DNA of 64,000 nt. Origin: Tubulanus polymorphus. Lineage: Eukaryota > Nemertea > Palaeonemertea > Tubulaniformes > Tubulanidae. Positions 50,235 to 63,556 of this stretch are shown here, in pieces. The number at the start of each line of letters is the position of its first letter. The first letter of the stretch is position 1. A model generated the notes under the pieces. That model did not search any database. It saw only the letters and a program-made list of their open reading frames with translations, and had not been told where the DNA came from. The stretch spans positions 16,861,307 through 16,925,306 of the forward strand of contig NC_134031.1 in assembly GCF_964204645.1 (NCBI RefSeq), read 5' to 3'. Made by a program: the position numbers and the translations under genes.

Positions 50235-53200
50235 ATAAGGCAAACTCGGTGCTATGTTTGGTACAAACTTGTCGGTCGTTTTTTTTTTTTTTCGTTCGTT
50301 GATTTGCTTCTTCGTGTTTTGTAATTTACATTTATTAATTGGTGTCGGAGTATCGATGATAAATATTTGGTTTGATTTCCCCCTCCCCCAAAAAAGAAAC
50401 TGTGCTCCTCGTGGCTATTTTAGAAATGAGGATTATTTGATAGACGACGAAAAATGATAAGGTTACTCGTTCGTGTCAAAAGTGGTGCATTTTAGTTAAT
50501 GCGAACTCGAGTTCATTCCTCATATCAGATTGAAAAATTTTTTCATTTTTGAATCCTATAATGTTGTTTCATCCGGTGTAGAACTGTTTTAATTTCATGC
50601 ATATTCGTCCACCACCGCTTCATAGTGTATGACTGCGTTCGTTTGTAGCCAAAAAAAAGCCTCTACGAAATATGCCTCGAGCAACAAAAAATGCATTTCA
50701 TATAAATCAGTATTTTCTAATTGATGTCAATGATAACAATAAAATATATATATATATATATATCCTTTTAATTACTTGTTCATTGACGCTACCTAAAAAA
50801 ACCCATATATCAACGGATGTCTATTTTATTTGGCCCTATTTCGTACCTCAAAATATCAAACGCGAGGTATTCTCATTTCTTCGTTAATTATTTATCCTTA
50901 GATCAGATATTTACGAACGGATATAAAAGAATCATTTTTTTCACCCGTAACGAAGAATAATTTGAACGGATTTAGCCTTAATTACCGGTGCGCACAGCCG
51001 ACGGCTCATCTGGTTGGGTTTTTGCGAGCAGAGTTTTCTGTAAATACATATACGCTGTTGTAGGTAATCGAAACTGAATTCACGAGAATGCATTTTACTA
51101 TCGTGGCGTTTGCGCGCTGCATTCAGATAATCACTTTCTAACACTTGCGAAAAAATGTATATGTTAACATCGTTTCGTGTGTGTGTGTGTATAATTAACT
51201 GATTGATCTAGTGGTGTTGTGTCGATTTTCTTGCCGATGTCGTCATGTTCATAGTTATTACACACCATTTGTACTTAAAAAAAAGGATAGATTTTGCTAT
51301 TATATTATATTATATCATCCATCACTTAATTTGTATCGTCGAAAAAAAAAACGTATTCGGTTTGTTCGTTTCATTTTTTTTTTTTCGCTCGAAAAAGAAG
51401 CATCGTTTCCGCCATATTTATATCTACCGATCGAATCGATGATGAAAATATATATATATATTTTTTTTACTGTTCACTTCTGAATTTGGCGATTGAGTTA
51501 TAATTCTATTTAATTAAGAGTGAAAAGCGATGGAATAATTAAAAATGATTAAGTGCATATCGCGGCCGAGGAAATGTGTTTGAATTGAAATGATTACGCG
51601 AATGAGTGTTAGAATGAATGTATATCGCATGATGATTGAAATGCTGAGTTTCGATTTTTTTTTTTTTTTTTAATTTCTATTATCAATGTATATGTCATAT
51701 TAATGGCTGTCTCTTAAGATTTCATGAGATTTCCCCCGTTGTGAAGCTAGCGATGGTTTTAGAACATAGTTATCGCGTCGTGGAATTGGAGCGCGGTATT
51801 TTCAACGTCTTCTTGCATTTTTCTCGCGAAACGATCGCATCATTTTGTGCCATGCCTGTCGAAAAAAAAGCAAAAAAAAATTGTTTTGATTCAGGGATAA
51901 AAAATCATCCTACAAGGTATCATTCTTAATTCTTTCTGAATGTTACTTACCGTAGACAAAAGATTTGAAAACATTTCTTTCAAGTTACTTCAGTTTGTTT
52001 TTGATTCACGAGTTAGATGCTTTATTACCAGGTGTTTGTTATGCAGACATGATGATGCAAAATTTAGGTAATACACAGTCTGTATGGGGTCGTCCTTTCT
52101 TGCCGGTACACAGATGAGAATTTCCGAGAAGTTTTCCGTTGCTGCAGTGCACGTACACAAGCAGTAGTAATTCCATCTATTCTAGACCCTTATGTCTGGA
52201 TTCTGCTCTTTTGAGTTATGATTTGACTTGTAGAGTTACGAAGACGATCTTGTTTTAACTCGACTCGGTACTCGCGGAACTGTTACACATATATGTAGTA
52301 TATAGACTATTATACTGTAATTTTCATTTGATCTCGATTTATTAAAGAAAAACTGTTGATTGATTGAATTCATCTATCTGTTTACAACGACCTTATCGCC
52401 AACTGATCAGTTAGAACAGCAATTATCGCAATTCTGAATAATGATTTATATGTATAAATGGTTGTAGTTAGTTAGTCACAAGTAATGTTGAATTGCTAGT
52501 CAAAAACGAATTGCAGTGATTACCGATATATACAATGTACACGGTAGAATCCTCTTAATCCGGATCACGATGTAAATCCATATTTGAATTGCATTGCTTA
52601 TTGATCTACGGTATAAGTGTAGGTTTAAAAAGTGGAGCGCGAGAGTTTTTGACTCCGGGATCCAGTTCCACAGTTGCGAGTTAGCGTTAAGTCTGAGTTG
52701 AAATAAGTTCATTTTCTATAAGTCAGATTCAAATCTGAACTCAAAACCGTGGAGCTGGGTCCGGGATGTCAAATCCCTACAAAACTTTAGGTGTACTGCT
52801 TATCCACATAGCGTCTCTCCGCGCAAATATCTGGCCTGATAGACAATCGTAAGCACTAAGTTCAGTAGCTCGGATGTCACTTCTTCCCAGGGATGACTTT
52901 GTATTTATTCAATTACTAATTCTTAGTTGTAATTTGGATAAGTCATCAACGTAATGATCGTCCCAACTATGATGACTTAACCGAATTCGACTGTACATAT
53001 TGTAATAGTGTAGCCGTCATTTGAATCAGATTCCTGCTTAAAGATACGGATTAAGCGGGTTTTTACCGTGTACGTACGATGCTTGTTACTCCGATGCCCC
53101 GTGTTGTGAATTTCGGTTGCGGAAAAGATTTATTTTTCTACTCCCCGAAAGGCTTCTTACGGTAGTTTGAAGGCGGCAACGAGAATAAATGTATAACCAA

Positions 53201-53983
53201 TATATATCTATATATATATATATATATGTATGTATACTTACTAATAGTCTCAACCGTCAATGGAACCAGTTCAGGAAAACGGCTCCATGTTAATTGGCAC
53301 ATTTATTTCGTAACAATGTATTTATAAGGTTTGAGTTGATATTTCATGCTTTTGAGATTGAGTTTAGTGGTCGGTGAGCGGCGCGTGTATTTTTTTTTCT
53401 TTTCATCGATGATTGTTTTAGTGATTCGTGAAATACAGTATGCAGGGAATACATGTGTATGTAAATATGATAATAATAATTAATTGAATAGAGAGGAGAT
53501 CGTTTCCAAGTGTAAAATAAACTACGTCATCAGAAATGAAATATATATCGTCATTTTCACTAGTTCGTTTCTTCGTTTGTCATATCAGAAGAGAGGGAAG
53601 CCAGTTACGTAGATGGCGGTTGAAATTTTGCTGCCGTCTGATTGTTCATCCATGAGGTAGGCATGCAAAAAAACGAAGATTTAGACGGTGTTACTTTTTG
53701 GCCAAAATTAAAATTCTTTATTTTAGGCTTATAGGCATAGGCATATTATTCTGCGTAATTGGATGATGTGCATGAATAATAGGAGTATCGAGACTAAAAA
53801 ATCCTGTGCCAAGCTCTACCCAAAAAAATAGCCAAAGATTGGTGTTGGATGGCGGTCTATAGTACAGCATGCTTTGAATTTAGAGGTTTTGAATAAATTG
53901 AACAGTTTTCCTCTTGCTAATTAAAGACACCGATTAAAATGATATTTCAAAATTTATTTGAATCATTTATCATTACAAATTGG
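49219..53983. other. BET 3' UTR and intergenic stretch before SURF2
   Basis: The long AT-rich stretch contains (TG)n at 50199-50228, (AT)n at 50741-50762 and 53199-53229, and several poly-T/poly-A tracts. A composite transposon occupies 52545-53071. Candidate BET poly(A) signal: AATAAA at 53516-53521, which would give a 4.3-kb 3' UTR; earlier ends are possible. SURF2 poly(A) signals lie on the minus strand at 53953-53958 and 53717-53722, so the two genes converge. Confidence 0.45.
52545..53071. mobile_element. Pogo-like element with nested foldback copy
   Basis: The left end TACACGGTAGAATCCTCTTA and the right end (read inward) TACACGGTAAAAACCCGCTT are inverted repeats; both continue with AATCCG. 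Inside, 52651-52770 is a copy of the GATCCAGTTCCACAG foldback family (left arm GGGATCCAGTTCCACAGTTG, right arm complementary). No transposase ORF was found. Confidence 0.6.
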
Positions 53984-55462
53984 TCAAGTCTGATTTGATT
54001 TTAATTTCGTGGTCTTATTCTTTTTCTGGAATTTCTTGGGTTTCGTGGTAACCACCTCTTCGTCCTAAAAAAAAAAAAACAAATCGGTAATAGATCAAGC
54101 CACATTACCAGATGCATGTCCATACAAAACAGTATTTCTGTTAATGTATACCTCGGATGCTTCTCTTTTGACTGAGTTATTTTTGCTGTTGCCGTTATTT
54201 GCGTGTATCTCCGGTTCGAGGTCTTCGAATTCGAAATCCGAATCGTCCGTAGTATCCATGTCATCATCATCATCACCATCATCATCGCTGCCATCTTCTT
54301 GCTGAAAATCAGCTTCTGAAGAAAACATTAAAATCGAGATGATTTGATGAAGAGAAATGAAGCATATTTGACGTCTATCGAAGTTTGTTAAAACAAGGTT
54401 TGAATTTTAAAATAGATACCTGGATAAAGGTCACTCATATCATCGATGTGATCCTGATTTTTTTCATCACCAGAATCGTTATTTGGTACTTCTTTGTTGG
54501 ATTCAACACCGGGCACGGACTTCGGTGTATTGCCGGTTCTTGGTTTGAATTCAATTCCCTTTTCTTGACATTCTTTCCCTACAAAAATGCAGCAAAACGG
54601 TCAACAGCTAATTCAAGTTAAAAATCTATGCGATTATGTTTCAACTTCTTACATCTGGCAAGCGCCCTTTTATATCGTTTTCCATTGACATGACGTTCTA
54701 AATGCCCTGGTTCTTTATTCAGGTGTCTGAGGGTTAGAGTACAGAATAATTGAGACCTGAAAATTGAATAAATCAAATCAATCAACAAAACTCATGTTCA
54801 ACTGAAGCACACAAGTGGTCATTTTTCCAAGGACCATAACTGATTGGAATGTGTAATAAGTAGAATCCAACCTTGCTTATAATCCTCACTTTCCTTAGTT
54901 AGTTACATAATTGTTAGTGGTAAAATCAGATGGGCTTAAAATAGGGCCTCATCCAATCGTGAAACTTAACCACAGACAGGTTACTAACTACGCTTTCATT
55001 TTCTAAGTTTTTTAAAACCAGAGATTGACACTTACTCACGACCCTTTTTACCACTAGGTACTATATGAGGCTTGTATTTCTCTATTGCTGCTATGGCCGC
55101 GGCCTTCTTGTATTTTCTGCCTTTAACGTACGTTTCAATTGCGGCGACATTGACATTCATTTCGTGTCCTGTGTAGTGACATTTCAACTGTAAATATTCA
55201 ATAATTTCTGTCTAAATCGGTTAGGTTGAAATTGCCCATGTTTCAATATATTTGATTTGAATTTGAGAAGTGTTCATGGCTTTTCACTGTAAACACTGAT
55301 TAATCTAGCACGGATAGAACAACATTTACTTCCCTAAAGCTGGTTTCATCGAGGTCTTTAATTTACCTTTCCATCCGATGTTATCAATTCTAATGAAGGG
55401 TGGTCTTTTAACAGGTTTTTCACGTTTTCGGGCAAATCTTGCATTTTCATGGGCGCGGCCAT
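53984..55462 (-). CDS. SURF2: Surfeit locus protein 2
   Basis: A nuclear/nucleolar protein of limited known function; in vertebrates it belongs to the surfeit housekeeping cluster. Exons in transcript order: 55462-55367; 55187-55036; 54756-54653; 54578-54420; 54315-54152; 54064-53984. Total 251 aa against 256 in human, in frame throughout. Seen: MAAPMKMQDLPENVKNLLKD start; KCHYTGHEMNVNVAAIETYV then RKYKKA; the LFCTLTLRHLNKEPGHLERH core, followed by VNGKRYKRALARWKECQEKG; an acidic stretch of about 15 Asp/Glu (residues 175-200); a Lys-rich tail. It faces AXDND1 head to head, 405 bp between start codons, and a YY1-type CAAGATGGCCGC overlaps its start codon. It ends tail to tail with the BET gene. 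Confidence 0.92.
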
Positions 55463-55867
55463 CTTGAAATGTTCAAAGTAAACGATGAAGTCGGATTCGG
55501 AATCAGAGCTAATCGGATCACGGGTACCGAATTTTAGTCCGGTTCTCAGTCCGGTCCGGCATCAGTGTCCTTGGCGACAATAAACAATATGGTGGATCTG
55601 TCATTTACTTCCGGGTTTGTGAGTTTTCATAAATTTTGCAAAACTTTTTGTTCCTCTCGCTTCTGATCTTCTTCATCTCCGATTTCAATTCATTGTCACG
55701 TATCACGCCGTCGACCTTTCTGTCTCATCAAATTGATTTCGTTCTTCTTCTCCAGGGTAGAGATAATTTGAGGAGAGAATGAAATAATCATCCGGCAACA
55801 ACTCAACTGAACAACCAGTTTTACTTTTTTTTAGAGTTGATTGAAAAATCAACCAAAATACAAAAAT
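55463..55867. promoter_or_regulatory. Divergent SURF2/AXDND1 promoter
   Basis: 405 bp separate the start codons. CAAGATGGCCGC (minus strand, around 55452-55463) matches the YY1 motif and overlaps the SURF2 ATG; the human SURF1/SURF2 bidirectional promoter is also reported to use YY1. No TATA box was seen. TTTTTTTTAG just before 55835 could be an acceptor if AXDND1 has a non-coding first exon. Confidence 0.5.
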
Positions 55868-58800
55868 ATGTCAACTGCTGAAGTAAGCGTGCATTATAGC
55901 TCTATACAGAGCTCATCTCAATCTCGGGTCTCACAACCTTCAACTCCTAAATCTAACAGCAGAAGTGCAACCAATTCCGCAACAGGTACTGACGATCTTA
56001 AACATAACAACTGGAATCAGTTCCACAAACCACAGTTGTGAATTAGAGTTGAAATTAGTTTATTTTCAATGAGTTAATCGTCATTCAAATCTTAACTCAC
56101 AACGGTGGAACTTGGAACTCAAGAATTCAAAAAATTACGCAGCGTGGATAACAATCTTTTCTTTTACGTTTCTGAATCTTAGTTGCGTTACCTGCGCTGA
56201 AACAACAAGATTTAGACACGACGAAGCCTTTGCCGACGTCTTTACAAAGTGACTTTATACCTGAAGATGTACTCAAGGCTCTTACTCAACCGACAACTCG
56301 CGGGGAAATTTTGGGACCTCCATCGCGATATAGAAATCTTGCAACTACTAATGTATGTTCGATGATATTAGTTTTTGGTATTATCTACTTTATCAGTCGC
56401 AATGGTTTTATTTTGGATATATAATGTTTGTAGGTTGCATCCAGGAAACCTCCGGCTAATGTATGGAGCCATCCGAAGAGGAGGGAACGCTTTAAACATT
56501 TGACTGAGAATACAGTTTGCATCTGTGGAGCTGGAAAGTAAGAGATTTTAATATCTAGAATCATTGTGCATTGAAATTCAAATCTAGTTGAATCACCTGA
56601 AATGAACTAATTGGACCCTAAACAAGAATTGGACCCTTTAAACATGTAAAATTTGACCAAAAACTATCAATCTTTTCAGGGACATTTCATTCTTGTACGA
56701 TGTACCGCCGAATAAGAACAAACCGATTGAAAAACCTGGCTTGTATGACGCTAGTGCTCAACGAAATGAGGCTCAAAAGGATAAACAATCGAAACCAGTA
56801 TGTACAATTCAGTTCGATAATTAGGTGCAAACTATGTTTTTATAAAGATATACTTATAAGAAAATACGGAATTTATATTCAGTCTCTACAGTTGCCGGAC
56901 ACATTGATACCGGAAGAATATCATATCGTAAAGAATAAAGGAGTAATGGGACTTGAGTTTAATGAAGAGTAAGTAATGCACTATCCGTCAATTTATTCAT
57001 CCTAAATGATTTTCTGGACTTAGTATCTATGATTCCATTACAGAAAGTACGCAATCCAAGCAACTGACCACGAGAAACATCTGGTGGTTTTCCCTTCCAT
57101 GTAAGTTATTTTCTTCAATTCGAACCCACCATGGATTGTCAACAACAAAATCAATACAATGCTAACATTATTCTCTTATGGTCGTGTTTTTATTCTAACC
57201 GACTTCACCAATTATATTCAGTGAAAATAACCTGTTAGAAATATTTTGAATATGCTTGGAAAAATGTTAAATGGTGTGTATTGTTTTTCAGGGTTCCGGT
57301 CAGTCGCAATGAAGTTGTCCAACTGAAGAAAACTATGGAAGAAATGTTGAATAAACTCGATGCGCGAGTTTCCGATGTACTCGTGGAAGGCGAAACACAG
57401 GTATAATCCAGTTAAAATGCCAGTATATTTGGTTCTAGTAGGAGATCTAAGTGTACACGGATTTATTTTATAGATGCACCAACTGCTAGAATTGATAAAA
57501 ATGGAACAAGACATCTACAACGTTGTATTCCATGAAATAATCAGACAGATCAGCGTAGATTGTATCGACAGGGGTGAACTACTCGCAAATTTAAGGAATA
57601 AATATTCTGATCTTCTGAACAGGATTCCGCTGCAAGTTAAAAGGTAAGAGAGCGATTAATTAGATTAGATTGAATCGATTTAAGAAAATCCCATTTTGAA
57701 CACTGGTGCCTGATGTGCAATTTCTATGTTGTAGTTTACACGAAGAAGTGATGGCCCAAAGAGCTTTAGACAGGAGACTAACTGAAGAACTGATGCGTTT
57801 CAAAAACACAATTGGTATTCTTACCAAGTAAGTCAGCTTTCTATTCATTACTAAGCGTAGCGTTTTTTAAGCCTATCTGATGCTGAAGGTGATGTTGTTT
57901 CATTACAGTGAACTGATCAATGTCAAGGAACATGATAGAAAAGTAACAAAAGAATGTCAAATGGCGCAAGAAGATGTAAGTTTGATTTCGAATTACTTAC
58001 TGAGGTCTGTCTGAAGTCATATGAAAACATTCGATGATATTCTCATGTACCGTATTTTTGCAGTTAAGCGCTGCCCTAGAGGAATCGAAACGTAACTCCA
58101 GCCTACTGTCCGAATATCATGAACTTTACGAACTGCAGAGAATGAGATTGGAAAATCAGGTGAATCTTCTGACTGATGAGAAGGAATTGTGGAGCACAGC
58201 AGCTTACTGTCTGGCCTTAAAGGTGAATATTTCAAGGCATAGCTTATATGTAAATTATCATCAGGAACATCCATAGAAAGCTGGATCTTCTCCAAGTTTT
58301 GTTCACTTATTGCATATGGTCTAATGGTTTACTGCTGCCATGAATTTTCAGGTTACAGCTGAGCGAAACTTACAAACTGCTCAAAGACTCCACGTCAGCG
58401 AAAAGGCTTGGCAGAAATTAGGCAATCATTTCGTGATTGTATTGAGCGATCAGGATACCGAAGTGTTAACCCGGTTACAAACACACGTCGACACCTGGCG
58501 CGATCTCATCGAAGGGTTCAATTTCGGCATGAAACAGCGCGATGAAGAAATGAAAGTCTCGCTGCATAAAGTTCGAGATAGCATGTCGGCTCTGCGCGAG
58601 GATTTCGAACAAACTCACATGTTAGTGTTGTATTCGATTGCTTAGATACAGGAAAAACTTTCAATGAATTTTACTTGTGTTGTTGCTAAATAATTGTTTC
58701 TTTCGCAGAGATGAAGATGGTTGTATGCATCATGTACCCGACAATGACAAAGTGACAGAGTATTTCAACACCATCAAACAATGGGAAGAGGTTTGTATCT

Positions 58801-61800
58801 AGAGGGAGGTTTTGTTTCATTTGGTTGGCTGTATTTGTTTTGTGCAGCCGGTTGTATTTCATCAGTTTGAAAAAAAAATGACGAGCTCCTAATCTTTGTA
58901 GTCAATCGGACAAGCGGTCGAACAGTTCGGAGGTGACATAATGTTGACGCAGCAAGAAACTCTCGAAAACATTCGCAAAGAAGTCGAAGGTTGGACCGAT
59001 TGCGGTTTGATCGTGTTTAACAGACATCGAGGAGAAGACGGCTCGCCGTACCCCGACCACGATAATATGATGCACATGAATTCAGAGATCGATGATCTGT
59101 TGACGCAATATCAGATCAGACTCACTGGAGAAAATGGTATTTATCGCATTGACAATTTTTCTAATCGATGATTCAAGATACTTCATACGCAATAAAGTAG
59201 GACATACAAATACCGAAATCATTGCTCATAGAAATTGTTAATAATCGGAGTAAAAACATTTAATGAAATTACAATCAAATGATTGTATCTTTTCTAATTA
59301 AATAATCACGTTCAATCACCGGTAATGCTGAATTCTATATTATAAAGGTGTGGCTCGAGGTATCATTCAATTGCACAACATAATTGAAACATGGGACAAC
59401 AAACTGAACACGATGCTCCACGGCTCCAACCCGTTGCCCGACATGGAATGGATGAGATTTTATCAGCTGATCGAAGAATGGGTCGCCAGCATCAACGAAA
59501 CAGAAACATACATCGGAACAACTCAAAAAGAAGAGGACAGGGAAGCAGAGAAAAAACATAGACAGTAAGTAATGATTAATTCGTTAAATTTACCTGTTTC
59601 ATGTTTTATGTCTGAACATTAAAAAGGACAACCAACTTTACTTCTAATTCTAGGGCTGTGGTTCTGTATATCAGTTTGTCATGAAATATGTTATTCGCGT
59701 TAGTTTCATTTCGTTTGCTTTATGAAAGTTGTCATTAAACATTACAATTTAGGGAACAAGCGAAACTGCAAGGGATTCCCGAGGATGAGGTCTTACCGCT
59801 CGAAACGGATAAACCTAAAAAACGAAGGTATACTGGTTATCACCACTAACTGCTTCTTACCCCCCTACTAAAATTTCAGTTACATCTTATTTCAGGCTTA
59901 CTCATTTATCGTTTATGCTCTATTACGACCCTGTTTATCGCAAGCATATACATTCATATACGCAAATCTACTTATTTTTGTTTCTCCAGTGTAGCTATTA
60001 CACTTATATTTTGCTTTTGATACTAATAATCCATGGTTACTGGTTAATCCATATTTTTTAGTTCTTGTTTCCATTTTAAATTCATGATGGTTTTTGTAAA
60101 ATATCGTTTCATATTTCAATTAATGATTGGTAATATATTTAAGTCATCATAAATCTTCTTTGTCCAGATTGATAATAGTGGATAAGAAGCAACGTTTAAT
60201 GGATGCCGACAGGTATACAAATATTATACAGTGCTCTACAGTCTACGCTTCTTCCATACATATAGCATGACGGTGGTTAGCTGTTCCTCTCCCCTCTCCC
60301 CGCCTGCTGATATTAACTACACGTTTTAAACAAACATATTTTCGATTCGAACTTTTGAAACTCGTTGAATACGTGTAGTTAGTCTCTATTGCGTAGTCAG
60401 TCGTCGCTCATCCAGATGTACGGTGTTGTCGAAGCCTATGTGTTTTATGTTATTTATCTGGAAGCTTTTAGGTTGCCTGCATTATTGAAATGGCATCTTT
60501 CCAAAGATTAATCCTTGCATAATGATTGCAGCGCATTGCTTTCAGATTAGAATTTAAAAATGTAGGTATATGTAGTGTGCTTTGATGGTGGTGAATTGCA
60601 TGGTCTGTTACTATTTTTCAATGTACCATGTTTTTAGTATGTAATCGTTAAAATTGGGTTGCGGTTAACGATAGTATTTATTTTTAGCAGTTCATTTTTT
60701 ACGTCTGCAGAAAAATCTTTTTAACTGTATGTACATATTTGTTCTACGCTGTAATAATATGTGTAATTTCAGTTTTATTGCTCAAAAGGAAGAAAGAATA
60801 CGTTGCTCTTAGATATATCAGATCTTTAATAATTATGTATTCATTTCAGTTCAAGCGCTAGCGTAAAGCCACCTCCTGGCTACGATCGAAGGTACCCATA
60901 CTTAAATCTACTACTACCATCTAGACTCCTGCCTAATATCTAATATCAAATAGAATTTTCAAACGGATTTGGCTTCCTTTCATGAAGCCAGCTTTATAAA
61001 CCTATTTATATCTTGGATCTATCTGGTTGAGGTTTTACAAGTAGAAAATGTAGTTCAGTTGACTTTGAACTATTGTGTGTAATCCTGCCTATTCCTATCA
61101 CTGCATGTTATCATATATAATCTCCTTTCAGGAACTAGTATAGAAACCCTCCCTTCGTAATGCTTACTCTCTGAAATTGGTGTCGTTACTTATTCCGTCC
61201 TTAGAAATATCGCTTCTGCTTTCTACATGTATATATAAGTTATGTTTGAATCATTTTGGGTTTGTCTTAAACATGTGATAAGGTCCCCAAGAATGTTGTA
61301 GTTTTCAATACATCACATGATATCTAATGATCTTGTTTTATTTCAGTGAGATTGAAAGGTTGCCATCATATTTATTTACAAATCACATTTACCTATCGTC
61401 ATTATTCTAATCCGATCATCTACGATACATATCGATAGTTGACTATTTGATTCATTCTATTGGGTTTTGGTTTCAGTGTGGAGTACTTTGACGCCGTGAA
61501 AATTACTCAACGTTGGGTTTCGTCTGCCACTAATGGAATTGATAGTGAAGATGCCAAACTCACTGAACAGGTTCGAATTCTACACTCGGCACTAAAATCT
61601 ATCCTTTCTTGATTCTTCGTCATATTTTTTCTATCTGGTGTTAATTCGTTTTCATACAGGTGTCTAGTTTACATACGGAAATGGTGAAATGGATGGTACA
61701 TATGTTGTTGCACATAGCTCCCGATCGCGAGGAAAATTCCGCCGAGGCTAAGGAGATGGTTTTACTCGGTGCATCGAGCATCACTGAACTGACGAACAAT

Positions 61801-63556
61801 GCTCATACGTTGTTTGAACGATTGGACAATTTTACTCGCTACCTAGCCATGTAAGTTGTTATCAGTTTTCAAATTGGTTATTCCATTGGCTTGTTCTCCT
61901 GACAGTCCCTAGTCTGATATATTCTGTAGGTCGCATTTCCATCCAAATTAGTTTTGAGTCTCAACTTTCATGTGTGCATTAAAACCAAACTATTTGTGCC
62001 AACTCTACAGTTTGCTGCTGTTCCTCACAATAGTCTATGTTTTAAATGTTCATATTTTGAAAATTTTAATTTGAAAAATGTGAAAATTCCACTTTAAACC
62101 AATCGCTTCACTGCATTTCTTTTTAAAAAGTTGCTGTGAAAATGTAGTCCGCGCTGAAATGCAGAGAAAACTTGATTTGCAAGAAGAAAACGCCGATCTC
62201 GAGTTTAAAGATTTACAGAGGACACAAGTAAGTGTTGAGCAACATTACACTCGGTTGAGTTTTTGTGAAAAGATCGTATTTTATGAATATTTTCATTTTC
62301 AGAACGAGTGCGACGAGTGGATCGACACAGCTATGTTACTGTTAAACGAACTCACCGGCGAAGTTATACATTTTAAAAGCAGATCTTCAACGATGATTAA
62401 ATCAGAGGCCGACAGACAAAATACTGATCTATCATCTGTTACAGTTCCGATTGAAAAACCGATCGAATCAGTCGAGGTAAGCCATCGGTTTTAATGAAGA
62501 GTTTGCGTTAGAATTTACTGTTTGACTTGGTACAATTTCTTACAATATTTGCATAGCCGACGGTTGCTGAAGAAGAGGACATTCAGAAAGAAGAAGATCA
62601 CGAAGAAGTAGTCGGCGTTTCGTCGGTGTATGACGGCCCCGAACCTGAAACCTCGAAAACAACTGCTGAAATGGTGAGAATTTCTTCATTTCATTCGGTT
62701 CCGGTGAAAAACTTTTCCAGGAGGTTTAACGGTATATCATCGTTTTTGTATTCTTCGCTCAGGTGTCTGTCCCTATCGAAACGGTCGAAACCGATCCGAC
62801 AGAAGAAACGGATCAAGCTGCAGCTGCGGAAGTTGTCGAAGAGGAAAAGCTCGAAAAAATCGGCCACGATTCGAATACACATTTCGCCGATTTGCAACAA
62901 GATCCGGACGGCGCACCACCCCCGACTGAACACAGAATGAGTTCCGAAGATATCGTTCCTCCCGATACGGAGAAGGCTTACGAAGCATTAGCTACCGTGC
63001 AAACCCTACAAAACCAACTCGTGTAAGTCTTAAGCCTAATGTAACACGACGCAGGGAAATGGGAGACAGAACCTCATGTTTCTGAGTGTTTCCCCGTGTT
63101 GTGTGCGTTTATGAGAAACAAGAAACATGGTTTTGGTAACAATTTTTCCTAGATTTGACATGGTTGTTTCCGTGTTTCCCTGGGTTTTGTGTAAGTCCTT
63201 TGATCAAGAAGTTTTTCTTCAGTCCTTCGATCTATGTTAGTGTAATCTGAATGAGTTCATCATTGATTTATTGATCTATTTCAAATTTCAGGGCTGCCGA
63301 GGAGCGAGCCCAGTTGGCTGAAGACAAAGCGCGCAGTATGGAGAACGAGCTCATTTCGGCGATGGAGAAAATCCGAGCCCTTGAACGGCAAATGTTCGGA
63401 GCAGATCCGCTGAAAATAGACCAAAAATCCGATTCGAAAGACGACGCTAAAGACGATAAACACGACTCGGGGCAGAGGGGTGATAAATCGCGCGGGCCGT
63501 CTCGGACTGGGGCCGGGTCTCGTCAGGCGTCAACTAAACACGTGAAAAAGAAGTAA
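55868..63556 (+). CDS. AXDND1: Axonemal dynein light chain domain-containing protein 1
   Basis: A probable ciliary/flagellar axoneme protein. Exons: 55868-55985; 56183-56352; 56434-56537; 56680-56797; 56883-56968; 57044-57100; 57292-57400; 57474-57643; 57735-57827; 57909-57975; 58064-58222; 58352-58620; 58709-58790; 58902-59136; 59348-59564; 59753-59827; optional 60168-60212, 60850-60891, 61347-61358; 61477-61570; 61660-61850; 62131-62227; 62303-62476; 62557-62673; 62763-63022; 63292-63556. Total 1141 aa with all exons, 1108 without the three small ones, against 1012 in human. Domains: Ser-rich N-terminus; p28-like axonemal dynein light chain domain about 175-365 ([59 protein letters not shown]); long coiled coil with WxxL blocks; acidic stretch about 930-1040; terminal coiled coil and a Lys/Asp tail. 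Start chosen at the first ATG after an upstream stop. Confidence 0.93.
56011..56120. repeat. Foldback family GATCCAGTTCCACAG, copy 4
   Basis: The left arm CTGGAATCAGTTCCACAAAC, then CACAGTTGTGAATTAGAGTT, and the right arm (read inward) AGTTCCAAGTTCCACCGTTG form a hairpin. It sits 25 bp after the first AXDND1 donor within a 197-bp intron, much like copy 1 next to a CTL donor. Confidence 0.6.
59828..61476 (+). other. AXDND1: AXDND1 mini-exon cassette region
   Basis: Between two constitutive exons lie three candidate in-frame exons, each phase 2 to phase 2: 60168-60212 (45 nt, [14 protein letters not shown]), 60850-60891 (42 nt, [12 protein letters not shown]) and 61347-61358 (12 nt, EIE). Each has an AG acceptor and GT donor; each could be included or skipped freely. 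The remaining sequence is AT-rich with no repeat recognised. Confidence 0.55.

Noticed and set aside
60771-60815. Another possible AXDND1 mini-exon after TTTCAG
   Set aside because: The only available donor gives the wrong phase, and read-through meets a stop.
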